64,000 nt of DNA from assembly GCF_016107685.1 (NCBI RefSeq), contig NZ_JABASY010000002.1:186001-250000 (forward strand). Direction: 5' to 3'. The position numbers and the translations under genes are program-made. Origin of the DNA: Brevibacterium yomogidense. GTDB lineage: Bacteria; Actinomycetota; Actinomycetes; Actinomycetales; Brevibacteriaceae. The notes below the pieces were generated by a model. It searched no databases. It was given only the letters and a program-made list of their open reading frames with translations, and was not told where the DNA came from. Numbering within the stretch: the first letter of the stretch is position 1; every line of letters starts with the position of its first letter. Of the stretch, positions 45,335 through 53,304 are shown in pieces.

Positions 45335-46389
45335 GTGACTGGATGGGACTCGTATGGCTGGCGCTCCTGCTGCTGGGCAACGCCTTCTTCGTCGCCGCGG
45401 AGTTCGCGGTCGTGTCCGCGAAGCGGTCACAGATCGAGCCGTTCGCCGACGCCGGCCGGAAATCCGCCAAGACGACGCTCTACGCCATGGAGCACGTCTC
45501 GCTCATGCTCGCCGTCTGCCAGCTGGGCATCACTGTCTGCTCACTGCTCATCGGCAATATCGCGGAGCCCGCGATCCACCACCTGCTGGTGGGCCCGCTG
45601 AGCGCGCTGGGGATCCCGGCGTCGCTGTCGGGCGTCATCTCCTTCGTGCTCGCGCTGTCGATCGTCACCTACCTGCACGTCGTCGTCGGCGAGATGATCC
45701 CCAAGAACATCGCGATCGCCGTCTCGCAGCAGGCGGCGATGCTCCTCGCCCCGCCCCTGGTTTCCCTGGGACACGTCCTCCGCTTCGTCATCCATCCGAT
45801 GAACGCATTCGCGAACTGGACGCTGCATCGCCTGGGGGTCGATCCGCGGGATGAGGTGAACGCGGCCTACACGGTCGAGGAGGTGCAGTCGATCGTGGCG
45901 GAGTCGCAGCGGGAAGGCCTCCTCCACGACGATTCCGGCCTGCTCAAGGGCGCCCTCGAATTCTCTGACAAGACGGTCGACGAGGTCATGGTGGCACGCG
46001 ACGACCTCGTGACGATCGACCAGACGGCCACGCCGGAACAGGTGGAGGCCCTCATCGGCCGTACGGGCTTCTCCCGTTTCATCGTCACCGATGACGACGG
46101 GCAGCCGGTGTCCTACCTCCACATCAAGGACCTGCTCTACGCGGACAACGACGAGGCGCACCGTGCACCGGTCCAGGACCGCCGGTTCCGATCGATGACC
46201 TCCGTCGCCGCGCATGCGGAGATCGAGGACGCGCTCCAGGAGATGCAGTACGCGGGCAGCCACGTGGCGCGCGTGCACGATCCCGGAGGTCGGGCGGTGG
46301 GTGTGATCTTCCTGGAGGACGTGCTCGAAGAGCTGGTGGGCGAGGTCGACGACGCGATGCAGAGGAACGCGCGGCGTTCTCGTTCGTGA
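45331..46389 (+). CDS. CNNM/CorC-type membrane protein 2 (Rv1841c-like)
   Basis: 352 residues, DUF21 membrane domain (GEMIPKNIAIAVS) and a CBS pair (VMVARDDLVTI, GFSRFIVTDDDG). It lacks the CorC_HlyC C-terminal domain present in its neighbour and ends at DVLEELVGEVDDAM. The two may form a heterodimer, as proposed for paired actinobacterial CNNM genes; this is inference. ATG overlaps the upstream stop by four bases. Confidence 0.9.
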   Translation: MSDWMGLVWLALLLLGNAFFVAAEFAVVSAKRSQIEPFADAGRKSAKTTLYAMEHVSLMLAVCQLGITVCSLLIGNIAEPAIHHLLVGPLSALGIPASLSGVISFVLALSIVTYLHVVVGEMIPKNIAIAVSQQAAMLLAPPLVSLGHVLRFVIHPMNAFANWTLHRLGVDPRDEVNAAYTVEEVQSIVAESQREGLLHDDSGLLKGALEFSDKTVDEVMVARDDLVTIDQTATPEQVEALIGRTGFSRFIVTDDDGQPVSYLHIKDLLYADNDEAHRAPVQDRRFRSMTSVAAHAEIEDALQEMQYAGSHVARVHDPGGRAVGVIFLEDVLEELVGEVDDAMQRNARRSRS

Positions 46390-46401
46390 TCATCAGTCAC
46401 A

Positions 46402-46484
46402 GTTGTAATATGGTTGTCACGGCTTTGACCTGCGGAAACGCCTCGATTGGACTCCAATGTAACAACCTCGTTATAGTGTTGTGA
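46402..46484 (+). promoter_or_regulatory. Promoter and repeated GTTGTNA sites ahead of the VanY-type gene
   Basis: TATAGT (46472-46477) is a good -10 box. Around it lie GTTGTAA (46402-46408), GTTGTCA (46413-46419, 11 bases on), TGTAACAAC (46458-46466, the reverse complement) and GTTGTGA (46478-46484). The GTNAC content resembles the MtrA binding motif that controls cell-wall hydrolases in actinobacteria; the assignment is tentative. The leader then carries a short hairpin, GCCCGGG-GTGAAG-CCTGGGC. Confidence 0.5.
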
Positions 46485-46545
46485 CACATGGAGAGAGCCC
46501 GGGGTGAAGCCTGGGCATTCCACCGCAATCTGACTGGAGTGATGC

Positions 46546-47469
46546 ATGGCCGAGCAGCCTGCCGAGCAGGTCTTCACCAGCCGCCGCGAACGCCGGATGG
46601 CTGAGGCGGCAGACCGACGCTCGACTCGCCGGATCACGCTTCGCCGCACCCCTGCACCCGCTCTGCCGGCCCCAGCGCCGCGCGCGCGTGTGGGTGCGGG
46701 CGCCGTCGCTTTCCGCGGCTCCGATGGTTCGATCGTGCGCGGGATGCGCCGTCGCCGTGCTGTCGCGACGACCGCACTCACCGGAGTTTCCGTCGCGGGT
46801 GCCGCGGCGGCCGTCGTGCTCATCTCCGGCAACGGCGCAGGTCAGGCGCAGGCTGCGGAGTACAACGAGGACGCGCCCGTCCTCACTGCCCTGGGTGCGG
46901 AGACCGTGTCCGCGGATGTGGGCGACGGTGCCGACGCGGCTGCCGGCCGCACCGCGTCCGGTGCGGTGCCCAGCGCAGAGGGCGAGAGCGCACAGGCTGC
47001 GGGCCGCTCCATCACGAAGACCGTGCTCCCCGGCTGCTCGGAGGACGCTGACTTCGGCGATGCGACGAACGGGGAGCTGCCGGATTCGTGGCTGTGCGAT
47101 CTGGGGATCGGCAACCACAAGCTCCGGGCGGATGCCGCGATCGCGTTCGCGAAGATGAATGCCGCGTACAAGGAGGAGACCGGCGAGGACATGGCCCTCA
47201 CGGACACCTACCGCTCGCTCGAATCCCAGGTGTCCGTCGCCGGTCGCAAGCCCGGTCTCGCCGCACGTCCGGGAACGTCCATGCACGGCTGGGGCATCGC
47301 CATCGACTTCGGCGGGGGTGCCGCCTCCGCGTCCGGCAAGCAGTACGACTGGCTCGTGGCCCACGGGGCGGAGTACGGCTGGGAGAACCCGGACTGGGCG
47401 AAGTCCAGCAAGTACGAGCCATGGCACTGGGAGTACGTCCCGGCGCGCCAGGACGTCCGCGGCTCCTGA
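46546..47469 (+). CDS. VanY-type D-alanyl-D-alanine carboxypeptidase (M15 family)
   Basis: 307 residues. A basic, disordered N-terminus (1-70), a membrane segment (about 73-95) and a linker lead to an M15 domain (about 160-300). Zinc ligands are H247 and D254 in SMHGWGIAIDF and H294 in EPWHWEY; R223 in TDTYRSLESQ is the substrate residue. It acts outside the membrane, trimming peptidoglycan peptides. GGAG lies nine bases before the ATG. Confidence 0.88.
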   Translation: MAEQPAEQVFTSRRERRMAEAADRRSTRRITLRRTPAPALPAPAPRARVGAGAVAFRGSDGSIVRGMRRRRAVATTALTGVSVAGAAAAVVLISGNGAGQAQAAEYNEDAPVLTALGAETVSADVGDGADAAAGRTASGAVPSAEGESAQAAGRSITKTVLPGCSEDADFGDATNGELPDSWLCDLGIGNHKLRADAAIAFAKMNAAYKEETGEDMALTDTYRSLESQVSVAGRKPGLAARPGTSMHGWGIAIDFGGGAASASGKQYDWLVAHGAEYGWENPDWAKSSKYEPWHWEYVPARQDVRGS

Positions 47470-47478
47470 CAGTCGTGT

Positions 47479-47496
47479 TCGGGCCGTCCGGCCCGA
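47479..47496 (+). terminator. Hairpin after the VanY-type gene
   Basis: TCGGGCC-GTCC-GGCCCGA, a 7-bp perfect stem nine bases after the stop codon. Confidence 0.6.
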
Positions 47497-47593
47497 CTTC
47501 CCGCGCGTGACGATCCTCACGGAGCGCCGCGTGGATCCTGCCGCGGAAGAACGTGACTCACCGCCCCACCGGTGTTAGTGTGGGGTGTCGCCC

Positions 47594-47669
47594 GCCCGCG
47601 TAGCTCAGTGGATAGAGCGTCTGCCTCCGGAGCAGAAGGTCGTAGGTTCGAATCCTGTCGCGGGCACCA
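47594..47669 (+). tRNA. tRNA-Arg (anticodon CCG)
   Basis: Full cloverleaf: acceptor GCCCGCG/CGCGGGC, D arm with GCTC/GAGC, anticodon stem TCTGC/GCAGA with loop CTCCGGA (anticodon CCG, 47627-47629), T arm with GTTCGAAT and encoded CCA. This is the attachment site of the integrated element that follows; the tRNA stays intact because the element carries an identical 3' part. Confidence 0.95.
47625..47669 (+). repeat. attL core (45 bp, 3' end of tRNA-Arg)
   Basis: Identical over 45 bases to 53763-53807, from the anticodon loop to the CCA. The base before it differs, so this is the whole core. Confidence 0.92.
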
Positions 47670-47681
47670 ATTACGAGGAAG

Positions 47682-47703
47682 CCCCTGGTCCACTGACCAG
47701 GGG
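47682..47703. terminator. Element-encoded terminator after tRNA-Arg
   Basis: CCCCTGGTC-CACT-GACCAGGGG, a perfect 9-bp stem followed by TTTTCTC, 12 bases after the tRNA and inside the element. It ends the tRNA-Arg transcript and may also stop minus-strand transcription from int. Confidence 0.8.
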
Positions 47704-47748
47704 TTTTCTCGTTCCTGCACGACACGTTCAACTTTCAATGGACTGTTA

Positions 47749-48852
47749 CTACTGCTCTGTGGCCACACTCTGGCCATGCGAGCCACCGAGAGCCGCTTCT
47801 AGGGACGCTCCCAACTCGTCGATCTCGTCGTCATAGAGGTGGCCGTACCGGTCGATGGTCGTCGCGATCTCCCGATGACCGAGCACCTTCTGAAGCACAT
47901 AGATGTCAGCACCGGATCGGCGGACCAAAGAGGCGTAGGTGTGACGCAGATCGTGCAACCTGACACGGCCAAGACCCAACGAATCGAGAGCAGCCTTCCA
48001 CCCGGCATCACGCCGCCAGTTGTTCGGATTGAACCGAGCACCACGACGCGGACCCAACACCAACGGCGCATACGGGTGACGGTCCTCCTCGGGGCGCTCA
48101 GCGATTCGCCGCTCAATGACCGACCTCGCTGCACCGATCACCGGAACGGTTCGCTTCCCTGCTTCCGTCTTCGGCTCACCAACCACAGCGCCACCACGAG
48201 GCCAGGAGACCGCCCGAATCACCGACAGACGCGACCGGGCAGCGTTATAGTCCCGAACCTCCAGACCTGCAAGCTCCCCAACCCTCAGGCCGGTGAAGGC
48301 CAGCAGCTCGACAACATCCCCATGCAAAGGGCCGATCTGAGCCGCAAGCGCCTGCACCTCCTCAACACTCAAAGCGCGCTGAGCGGTCTCAGGAGGCCGA
48401 GGAGACGGCATAGACACCGTGGCAGGCACAACCTCGTAGCCCAGCGACCGCGCATGCTTCACAGCCCCCTTCACAGCGTTCACAGCCTGCCGAGCCACAT
48501 ACGGACTCAACGACTCCACTGCCTCCCTAACTACCTCTGGAGTCAGACGATCCACCCGGACGGTAGCAATGCAGGCCAGTCGATCCGCCGCAGAAGCATT
48601 AACCACAGCAGTCTTCGACCGCCACCGATCTGCGTTGACCTCCTGCCAGAACCCCAGCGCCATGCCGAGCGTGAGGCGATCACCGGCACCACGAGGCCGA
48701 CCCGCAGCACCCATCGCCTCAACCTTGGCACGGTACGCCCGAGCCTCACGCTGAGTTCCGAATGACCGGCTCCGCAGCTTCCCGGCAACGTCGTACCAGC
48801 GCACCTGCCACGACACACCCGAACGCAACTCACGCCGCCTCACCGATGCCAT
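47749..48852 (-). CDS. int: Tyrosine-recombinase integrase
   Basis: 367 residues from ATG 48852 (GTG 48855 possible). An N-terminal arm-binding part and SAM-like core-binding domain (about 58-140) precede the catalytic domain (about 165-355). Its catalytic residues are R190 in FTGLRVGEL, H300-x-x-R303 in HDLRHTYASL, H326 in LGHREI and Y336 in TIDRYGHL, all present. It joins attP to the tRNA-Arg site. It lies next to attL. Its start overlaps the xis stop (TGATG). Confidence 0.92.
   Translation of the reverse strand: MASVRRRELRSGVSWQVRWYDVAGKLRSRSFGTQREARAYRAKVEAMGAAGRPRGAGDRLTLGMALGFWQEVNADRWRSKTAVVNASAADRLACIATVRVDRLTPEVVREAVESLSPYVARQAVNAVKGAVKHARSLGYEVVPATVSMPSPRPPETAQRALSVEEVQALAAQIGPLHGDVVELLAFTGLRVGELAGLEVRDYNAARSRLSVIRAVSWPRGGAVVGEPKTEAGKRTVPVIGAARSVIERRIAERPEEDRHPYAPLVLGPRRGARFNPNNWRRDAGWKAALDSLGLGRVRLHDLRHTYASLVRRSGADIYVLQKVLGHREIATTIDRYGHLYDDEIDELGASLEAALGGSHGQSVATEQ
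47759..47783 (+). repeat. Left arm repeat
   Basis: A 25-base sequence (GTGGCCACA...GGCCATGC) matching 53650-53674 with three mismatches, 89 bases from the attL core. Contains TGGCCA twice. It overlaps the 3' end of int. Confidence 0.6.
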
Positions 48853-49067
48853 CACTGACCCCGCTTCTGCTCGATCCAGGCCACCACATCCGCCTTCGCC
48901 CAGACACGCTTACGGGGCGAGAGCTGGATATGCGGAGGACCGAACGCTGACCGACCACGATCCGCATCAGCAGCCCAGTTAGCCAGCGTCGACTTCGGCA
49001 CCCGAGTAATCTCCGAGACTTCCTCGACGGTCAACAGCTCCGGTACTTCAACACGCACCACCGTCAC
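48852..49067 (-). CDS. xis: Excisionase / MerR-like DNA-binding protein
   Basis: 71 residues: LLTVEEVSEITRVPKSTLANW is a winged-helix HTH of the AlpA/excisionase type, followed by RKRVWAKADVVAWIEQ, the wing. Start GTG overlaps the preceding stop by four bases and the stop overlaps int. It is expected to bend DNA and steer int towards excision. Confidence 0.85.
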   Translation of the reverse strand: MTVVRVEVPELLTVEEVSEITRVPKSTLANWAADADRGRSAFGPPHIQLSPRKRVWAKADVVAWIEQKRGQ

Positions 49068-49330
49068 AGCAGACCACCTCCTGTACTGTCGCCTACGGCG
49101 GGGCCACCCGGCAAAATACTCGTTCCTCGCATTTCACCGGCTATCGAGGAATGTCGCGCCACTAAAACGATGTCCAGAGACGACTCAGCCCTATGAAGCA
49201 ACCGTTCGACTCGCACACGGTCGTCCTCCTCAACACATGCAGCCACCCACTCCCGCAGCGCAGCCACAACGTCACCCGCTTCCAAGTGCGTCAACGGGCA
49301 ATAGTCATAATTTGATTCAGGCAGCAACAC
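49064..49330 (-). CDS. Small hypothetical protein of the element (88 aa)
   Basis: 88 residues from GTG 49330, overlapping the translocase stop by 14 bases and xis by four. A central amphipathic stretch (GDVVAALREWVAACVEEDDRVRVERLLHRAE) suggests two helices. No family recognised. Confidence 0.65.
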   Translation of the reverse strand: MLLPESNYDYCPLTHLEAGDVVAALREWVAACVEEDDRVRVERLLHRAESSLDIVLVARHSSIAGEMRGTSILPGGPAVGDSTGGGLL

Positions 49331-50804
49331 GATGCTTCACCCTTTCCAGATAAGTTTCGTAACTCGTGTAGTCGGCCCTGTAACGACGTTGACCGAAACC
49401 TGGGCGCTCAATGAGTCCCTGACCCGGCTCGAACGCCGCGACGATAGGTGCCCACTCTGTGCCGTTGTCGTGGAGCATCGAGACCGCATCCGCGTTGTCC
49501 ACGCGCAAGGTATGACGGACACCAAAATTAGAGCGGCTATCGGTATCGAGTGCCTTTGAGGACAATCGCTGCCCCAGGAGAATGACCCGAATCCCAGATT
49601 TCGCGCCCTCAGCGACCAAACGGCCGACAGCAGCCTCGATCTTCGGGCCTACCCGCTCCGCTGCCTTACGGTTCTCAGCAGCGTCCTCAGATACAGCAGC
49701 CCTACTGATGCCAGGCCACTCCTCCAGCACGGTGACGAGGCACGGCAGCTCCGAGGAGAAGTCACCAGCATCGAGCTTGTCCTTACCATCAGCAGCCAGC
49801 TGCAATGTTCGCCGGTCCATTTCCGAGACAATGCCGGTCAGTACGTCGAGAAAGTGCCTGTAGATCGGAGAATCGCCCGCATTCCCGGGGACACCAATGC
49901 GCCGGTTCCCCGCAGAGACAAATGGCCCGAGCAGAACGCCGGTCGGATCCAGGCCGCACACTTCCACATCCTCGCGGGCAGCGATCCCGGAAAGACGGGT
50001 GTACTCCTGAATGGACTTCCCGCTCCTCGTCATGCCTTGGACAGCCGTATGAGTCGCGTCGAACGGATCCCACATCACATCCTCGCCACGTTCATCGAGT
50101 CCGATTTGGACCGGAGAACGATCACCAGTCGGCTCCCGCGACGACCGTGAACCCGACAACGGGTCAGACCACAGCAGCCGGAAGATGGTGTGAGGCCCAT
50201 CCACCTCTGAACGCAGGATCAGCGACCATGCACCAGTCAGTTCCTTGAACGTCTGGGCGAATTTCTGAACAGAATCAACTGAACCTACGTCCTCCGCCGT
50301 TGTACCCGCCTTACCACGCCGAATGCGCAACGTCATCGACGTAGTTGTTACCGACCAGGCCACGAGGCGAGGCGTATCGAAATAGCGCTCCGCGCGCTCC
50401 GCCCTAACAAGACCAGCGAGGAACAGCCCATACCGGACAAGACCGGTCCATGCGTCGTCGTCATCCTCAGTCAAATTCGGATTGCGCTCCAACCGTGCAC
50501 GGCGCACTTCGTCCTCCGACTGCCCGTGGCCACTCCTCCAGGCGATATAGGGCCAGAGCGTCGAGATGCGAACCGCTGCCGATGCGACGTGCCACGGGAC
50601 CCCAGTCAGCAACTTGACGTACAGGATGTGAACCACGGTCCGCATGGGCAGCGCTGCGAAGGCCCCAATCACCCAGAGCACCCATAGAAGTAAAGACAAC
50701 GCAGAGGAGTCCACCAGACCAACGATGATCCCGGTGACCACCGCCGCAACCAGGCCGCGAGCCGCCCACGCGATCCACCGTGCAACTCGACGTAAACTGA
50801 TCAT
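49317..50804 (-). CDS. FtsK/SpoIIIE-type DNA translocase (TraB/TraSA-like)
   Basis: 495 residues. Two membrane segments (about 13-33 and 36-58) precede the soluble region. Walker A is GMTRSGKS in AVQGMTRSGKSIQEYT and Walker B is LVTVLEEWPG; a late QRLSSKALDTDSRSNFGVR matches the FtsK-like sensor region. In pSAM2-type elements such a protein alone moves double-stranded DNA between hyphae or cells. ATG overlaps the upstream stop by four bases. Confidence 0.85.
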   Translation of the reverse strand: MISLRRVARWIAWAARGLVAAVVTGIIVGLVDSSALSLLLWVLWVIGAFAALPMRTVVHILYVKLLTGVPWHVASAAVRISTLWPYIAWRSGHGQSEDEVRRARLERNPNLTEDDDDAWTGLVRYGLFLAGLVRAERAERYFDTPRLVAWSVTTTSMTLRIRRGKAGTTAEDVGSVDSVQKFAQTFKELTGAWSLILRSEVDGPHTIFRLLWSDPLSGSRSSREPTGDRSPVQIGLDERGEDVMWDPFDATHTAVQGMTRSGKSIQEYTRLSGIAAREDVEVCGLDPTGVLLGPFVSAGNRRIGVPGNAGDSPIYRHFLDVLTGIVSEMDRRTLQLAADGKDKLDAGDFSSELPCLVTVLEEWPGISRAAVSEDAAENRKAAERVGPKIEAAVGRLVAEGAKSGIRVILLGQRLSSKALDTDSRSNFGVRHTLRVDNADAVSMLHDNGTEWAPIVAAFEPGQGLIERPGFGQRRYRADYTSYETYLERVKHRVAA

Positions 50805-51085
50805 GGTGCATCACCTCGGGCCGCTTGAAACTGCTCAGAGTGATGAACCTCCGGCGAGGGGCAGGCATGCTTACCAGGCTGAAGACCTGCCCCTCGCTCC
50901 TGAGATACCTGCATCCGTCTACGGGCACCGCCTCGGCGCGATCCCAGCGCGAACATGGACCACAACGCACCAATGACCGTTGCGCCAGCGATAAACCCTA
51001 CGATCACGCAGTCCCACGCCCAGGGGGAGTTGAACAGCGTCATCAAGAGCTGATGCCCCGACGAACCTCCGGGAAGCATCGTCAC
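50801..51085 (-). CDS. Small single-pass membrane protein of the element
   Basis: 94 residues from GTG 51085. One membrane segment (about 23-46, CVIVGFIAGATVIGALWSMF) and a basic then polar C-terminus. Four-base overlaps on both sides. Small membrane proteins (Spd-like) next to the translocase are usual in such elements and affect spread; that function is inferred from position only. Confidence 0.6.
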   Translation of the reverse strand: MTMLPGGSSGHQLLMTLFNSPWAWDCVIVGFIAGATVIGALWSMFALGSRRGGARRRMQVSQERGAGLQPGKHACPSPEVHHSEQFQAARGDAP

Positions 51086-51462
51086 TCACGACCCTTCGCG
51101 CTCTCCTGCTGCGGAGCTGCCTGGACCTTACTGGTAGTTCCCACAGGCTCCACCTCAGAAGCGCTCAGCGACACGCCGGATCGACCGCCTTCCATGGACC
51201 AGGCCATTGCAAGGAGCCCCTTAGGGAACCGAACTTCAGTGAACACCGGGATAGTCGGAGGGCTTGAAGTCGCCAGCTTGATCTTCGCCGTCGTGCCTTC
51301 GGCATTCTCGTCTGCCGGTTTGACGTAGCACTGAATCTCGTACACTGGGGTGTTATTTCGGTCGACACGCTGCACTCCATCTCTGTCGACTCTCGGGGCC
51401 GGGCCTTCAGTTAGGAAGAAGGCGCCTGTGCCTGCTTGATCCAGCATGAATCGGTTAAGCAT
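51082..51462 (-). CDS. Conserved-looking hypothetical protein of the element (126 aa)
   Basis: 126 residues, mostly beta-rich: YEIQCYVKP, TAKIKLATSSPPTIPVFTEVRF and WSMEGGRSGVSLSASEV. The 'G-R-S-G-V-S' stretch recalls small proteins encoded upstream of the translocase in other AICE elements and an OB-like fold, but I cannot name the family. Confidence 0.6.
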   Translation of the reverse strand: MLNRFMLDQAGTGAFFLTEGPAPRVDRDGVQRVDRNNTPVYEIQCYVKPADENAEGTTAKIKLATSSPPTIPVFTEVRFPKGLLAMAWSMEGGRSGVSLSASEVEPVGTTSKVQAAPQQESAKGRE

Positions 51463-51471
51463 TGTTACTCC

Positions 51472-51699
51472 TTAGAAAGATGTTTCGATCAGTCGGAACA
51501 CATTCGTGTGCGATCCAGGGGCGACAACTCGCACCTGCTCCAGGTCTCCCGCAAGGAGAAGGTTCTGCACCGCCTCGACCGCGTCTACGCGCCTCATATC
51601 GCAGCCGCGCGCTAGAGCGCTGAGATTCACGGCTGTGAACTCCTCGGCATTGACATCGCTCCACATCTTCAGTTCGTCCAGAACCTTTGTCTCGTTCAC
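51472..51699 (-). CDS. Small winged-helix-like protein (75 aa)
   Basis: 75 residues with an apparent HTH (VNLSALARGCDMRRVDAVEAVQNLLLAGDL). Its start overlaps the upstream gene's stop by four bases. The pattern 'TAVNLSALAR' also occurs in the next gene ('TAINLSQIAR'), which suggests the two arose by duplication. Possibly a repressor or copy-control protein. Confidence 0.6.
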   Translation of the reverse strand: MNETKVLDELKMWSDVNAEEFTAVNLSALARGCDMRRVDAVEAVQNLLLAGDLEQVRVVAPGSHTNVFRLIETSF

Positions 51700-52031
51700 T
51701 TGCCCTCCTCCGTTTCGGCAGCGATAGAGAGGAATTCCTCTGAGTAGCCTGCATAGTTGACTGGACGGCCTTCACGCACGACTTGCACCTTGATGACGCC
51801 GAATGCTGACAACCGATCCAGGCTATTGCGGGTCGTGATCCGCGACAGGCCGGATTCCCTTGCAATCTGGCTGAGATTTATCGCAGTCATATCTCCGGAT
51901 GCGAGTAAGTAACCGGCCAGCACGTTCAGCAATCTCGTAGCTTGTCCCTCAACTGGCAGCGAGTCGTGTTTCTTCTCAAATTGCCGCAGGGTTCTCCATG
52001 CGGTGCCTACTGAAAGTCTCTTGGATTCCAT
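51696..52031 (-). CDS. Winged-helix regulator of the element
   Basis: 111 residues from ATG 52031. HTH: TAINLSQIARESGLSRITTRNSLDRLSAFGVIKV, with a following wing (VVREGRPVNYAGY). It is the first gene behind the promoter at 52087-52116 and may control it. Confidence 0.65.
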   Translation of the reverse strand: MESKRLSVGTAWRTLRQFEKKHDSLPVEGQATRLLNVLAGYLLASGDMTAINLSQIARESGLSRITTRNSLDRLSAFGVIKVQVVREGRPVNYAGYSEEFLSIAAETEEGK

Positions 52032-52086
52032 CGGCTCAAACCTTTCGCTAGGTGGCGATCGCCCCCTATTGAGTGACGATGGTTCC

Positions 52087-52125
52087 ACCGTAGCCAACTG
52101 GTACGAACCTTGTCAATAGGTACGA
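52087..52125 (-). promoter_or_regulatory. Element promoter with paired GGTACGA sites
   Basis: On the minus strand: TTGACA (52116-52111), 18 bases, TACGGT (52092-52087). Two GGTACGA copies (52100-52106 and 52119-52125, 19 bases apart) flank the -35 box on either side. A consensus -35 with flanking repeats suggests a repressible promoter for the regulator-translocase-xis-int operon. Confidence 0.7.
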
Positions 52126-52167
52126 TGCATATGATCCTTAGGGGTAGGAGCGTATCGGAGGGCCAGC

Positions 52168-53304
52168 TCACTCCCTCACCTCGTCCACCGATCGAGCCCG
52201 CTCAGGTGGCTCATCACCAGGCAGCAGAGCCTGCACGACCGGCCAGTTCTCACCCGCAGCAGCATCGAGGACTAGCGCCAGCAGCTCCGGGTCAGACCGC
52301 CTCAGCGCGTCATACGAGCGCCCGTCAGCCACCCACCGGACCGGCGCAGCCTCGGTCTCCTCGATGACCTCCTCATCCGACTTCTCGCCCACGTCATAAC
52401 GTGCCTTCAGGCCGCGAGACCAGGTGATCGCCCGCCGGCCCTTGGTGCCTGTGTAGTACTCCACCCATAGCCGGCGGCGCTGGGGGAGGGGCAACGGGTG
52501 ATCGAAGTCGAGCAGCTCGAACGGCACGAAGTTGTCACCACGGCCCCGCTTCACATCAGCACGAGCAAGCTCCGCCGCCGAATCCCACTTCTCCGTCTTA
52601 CTGTTCCCCTCGTCTTGCACCTTCGCCAGGTACTTACCGAGCACCTGACCATTCTCATCAACCTGCTGCACATCCGTCCCATGCTCACGAGTCGGCAACT
52701 TCCCGGTCGCCTTATGCGAGAACCGCGCCCAGCGGGTATGGAGTTCATCCCCAAAAGCCGCCACCTCAGTGCCAGATAGCTTGTCATCGGTGAAGAACAG
52801 CGCGTGAATGTGCGGATGCCACCCATTCGACCCATAAGTCACTTCGGTGCTGCGGATATAGCCCGAGACCCGGTAGCGATCCCGCGCCCCCTGCTTCGAC
52901 TTCGAGCCGACCCAGGCGCTTCCCTGCAACAGCTTCCGCCACGACCCCAACACTGCATCCATGCTCTGCTTCAGCGAGTCAGCACGATCATGTCGAATCG
53001 TCAGAGTCACGAATAGGATCGACCCACCCGCTGCATGATGAGCCTCCACCGCTTGTGAAATCTCCCGAGCGCGCTCCGCCCGGATCACGGCTGAACACAC
53101 TGGGCACGCCCACACAGACGAACACCGCTCAGTCCCCGAGAAGTGAGCAAACTGCCCATCCGAGTGCACAGCCACGTTCTCGCCAATCCGCCAACCGCAC
53201 CGAGCCGGACGAGGCGGACGCACCCAATCCGAATCCAGCACCTCCCCGCTCGCGGTATCCACGAATAGACCATCACCTAGCTCCTCAACGGTCGAAGAGT
53301 CCAC
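52168..53304 (-). CDS. Rolling-circle replication initiator
   Basis: 378 residues from GTG 53304. Zinc-finger-like C61, C67, C70 (CSSVWACPVC) precede ILFVTLTIRHDRADSL (motif I), the HUH-type H163-P-H165-I-H167 in WHPHIHALFF (motif II) and Y225 in GKYLAKV (motif III, nicking tyrosine). This is a Rep of the type found in AICE elements and actinobacterial plasmids. It would nick a double-strand origin, for which the gap at 53305-53762 is the best candidate. Confidence 0.88.
   Translation of the reverse strand: MDSSTVEELGDGLFVDTASGEVLDSDWVRPPRPARCGWRIGENVAVHSDGQFAHFSGTERCSSVWACPVCSAVIRAERAREISQAVEAHHAAGGSILFVTLTIRHDRADSLKQSMDAVLGSWRKLLQGSAWVGSKSKQGARDRYRVSGYIRSTEVTYGSNGWHPHIHALFFTDDKLSGTEVAAFGDELHTRWARFSHKATGKLPTREHGTDVQQVDENGQVLGKYLAKVQDEGNSKTEKWDSAAELARADVKRGRGDNFVPFELLDFDHPLPLPQRRRLWVEYYTGTKGRRAITWSRGLKARYDVGEKSDEEVIEETEAAPVRWVADGRSYDALRRSDPELLALVLDAAAGENWPVVQALLPGDEPPERARSVDEVRE

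Noticed and set aside
46485..46545. c-di-AMP (ydaO) riboswitch ahead of the VanY-type gene
   Set aside because: Such riboswitches precede wall hydrolases in actinobacteria, but the leader here is only about 60 bases and lacks the conserved elements.
47517..47786. 89-aa minus-strand ORF with WCPRQDSNLRPSAPE
   Set aside because: Antisense of tRNA-Arg; same type of artefact. The 53277-54506 frame contains the same peptide from the attR copy.
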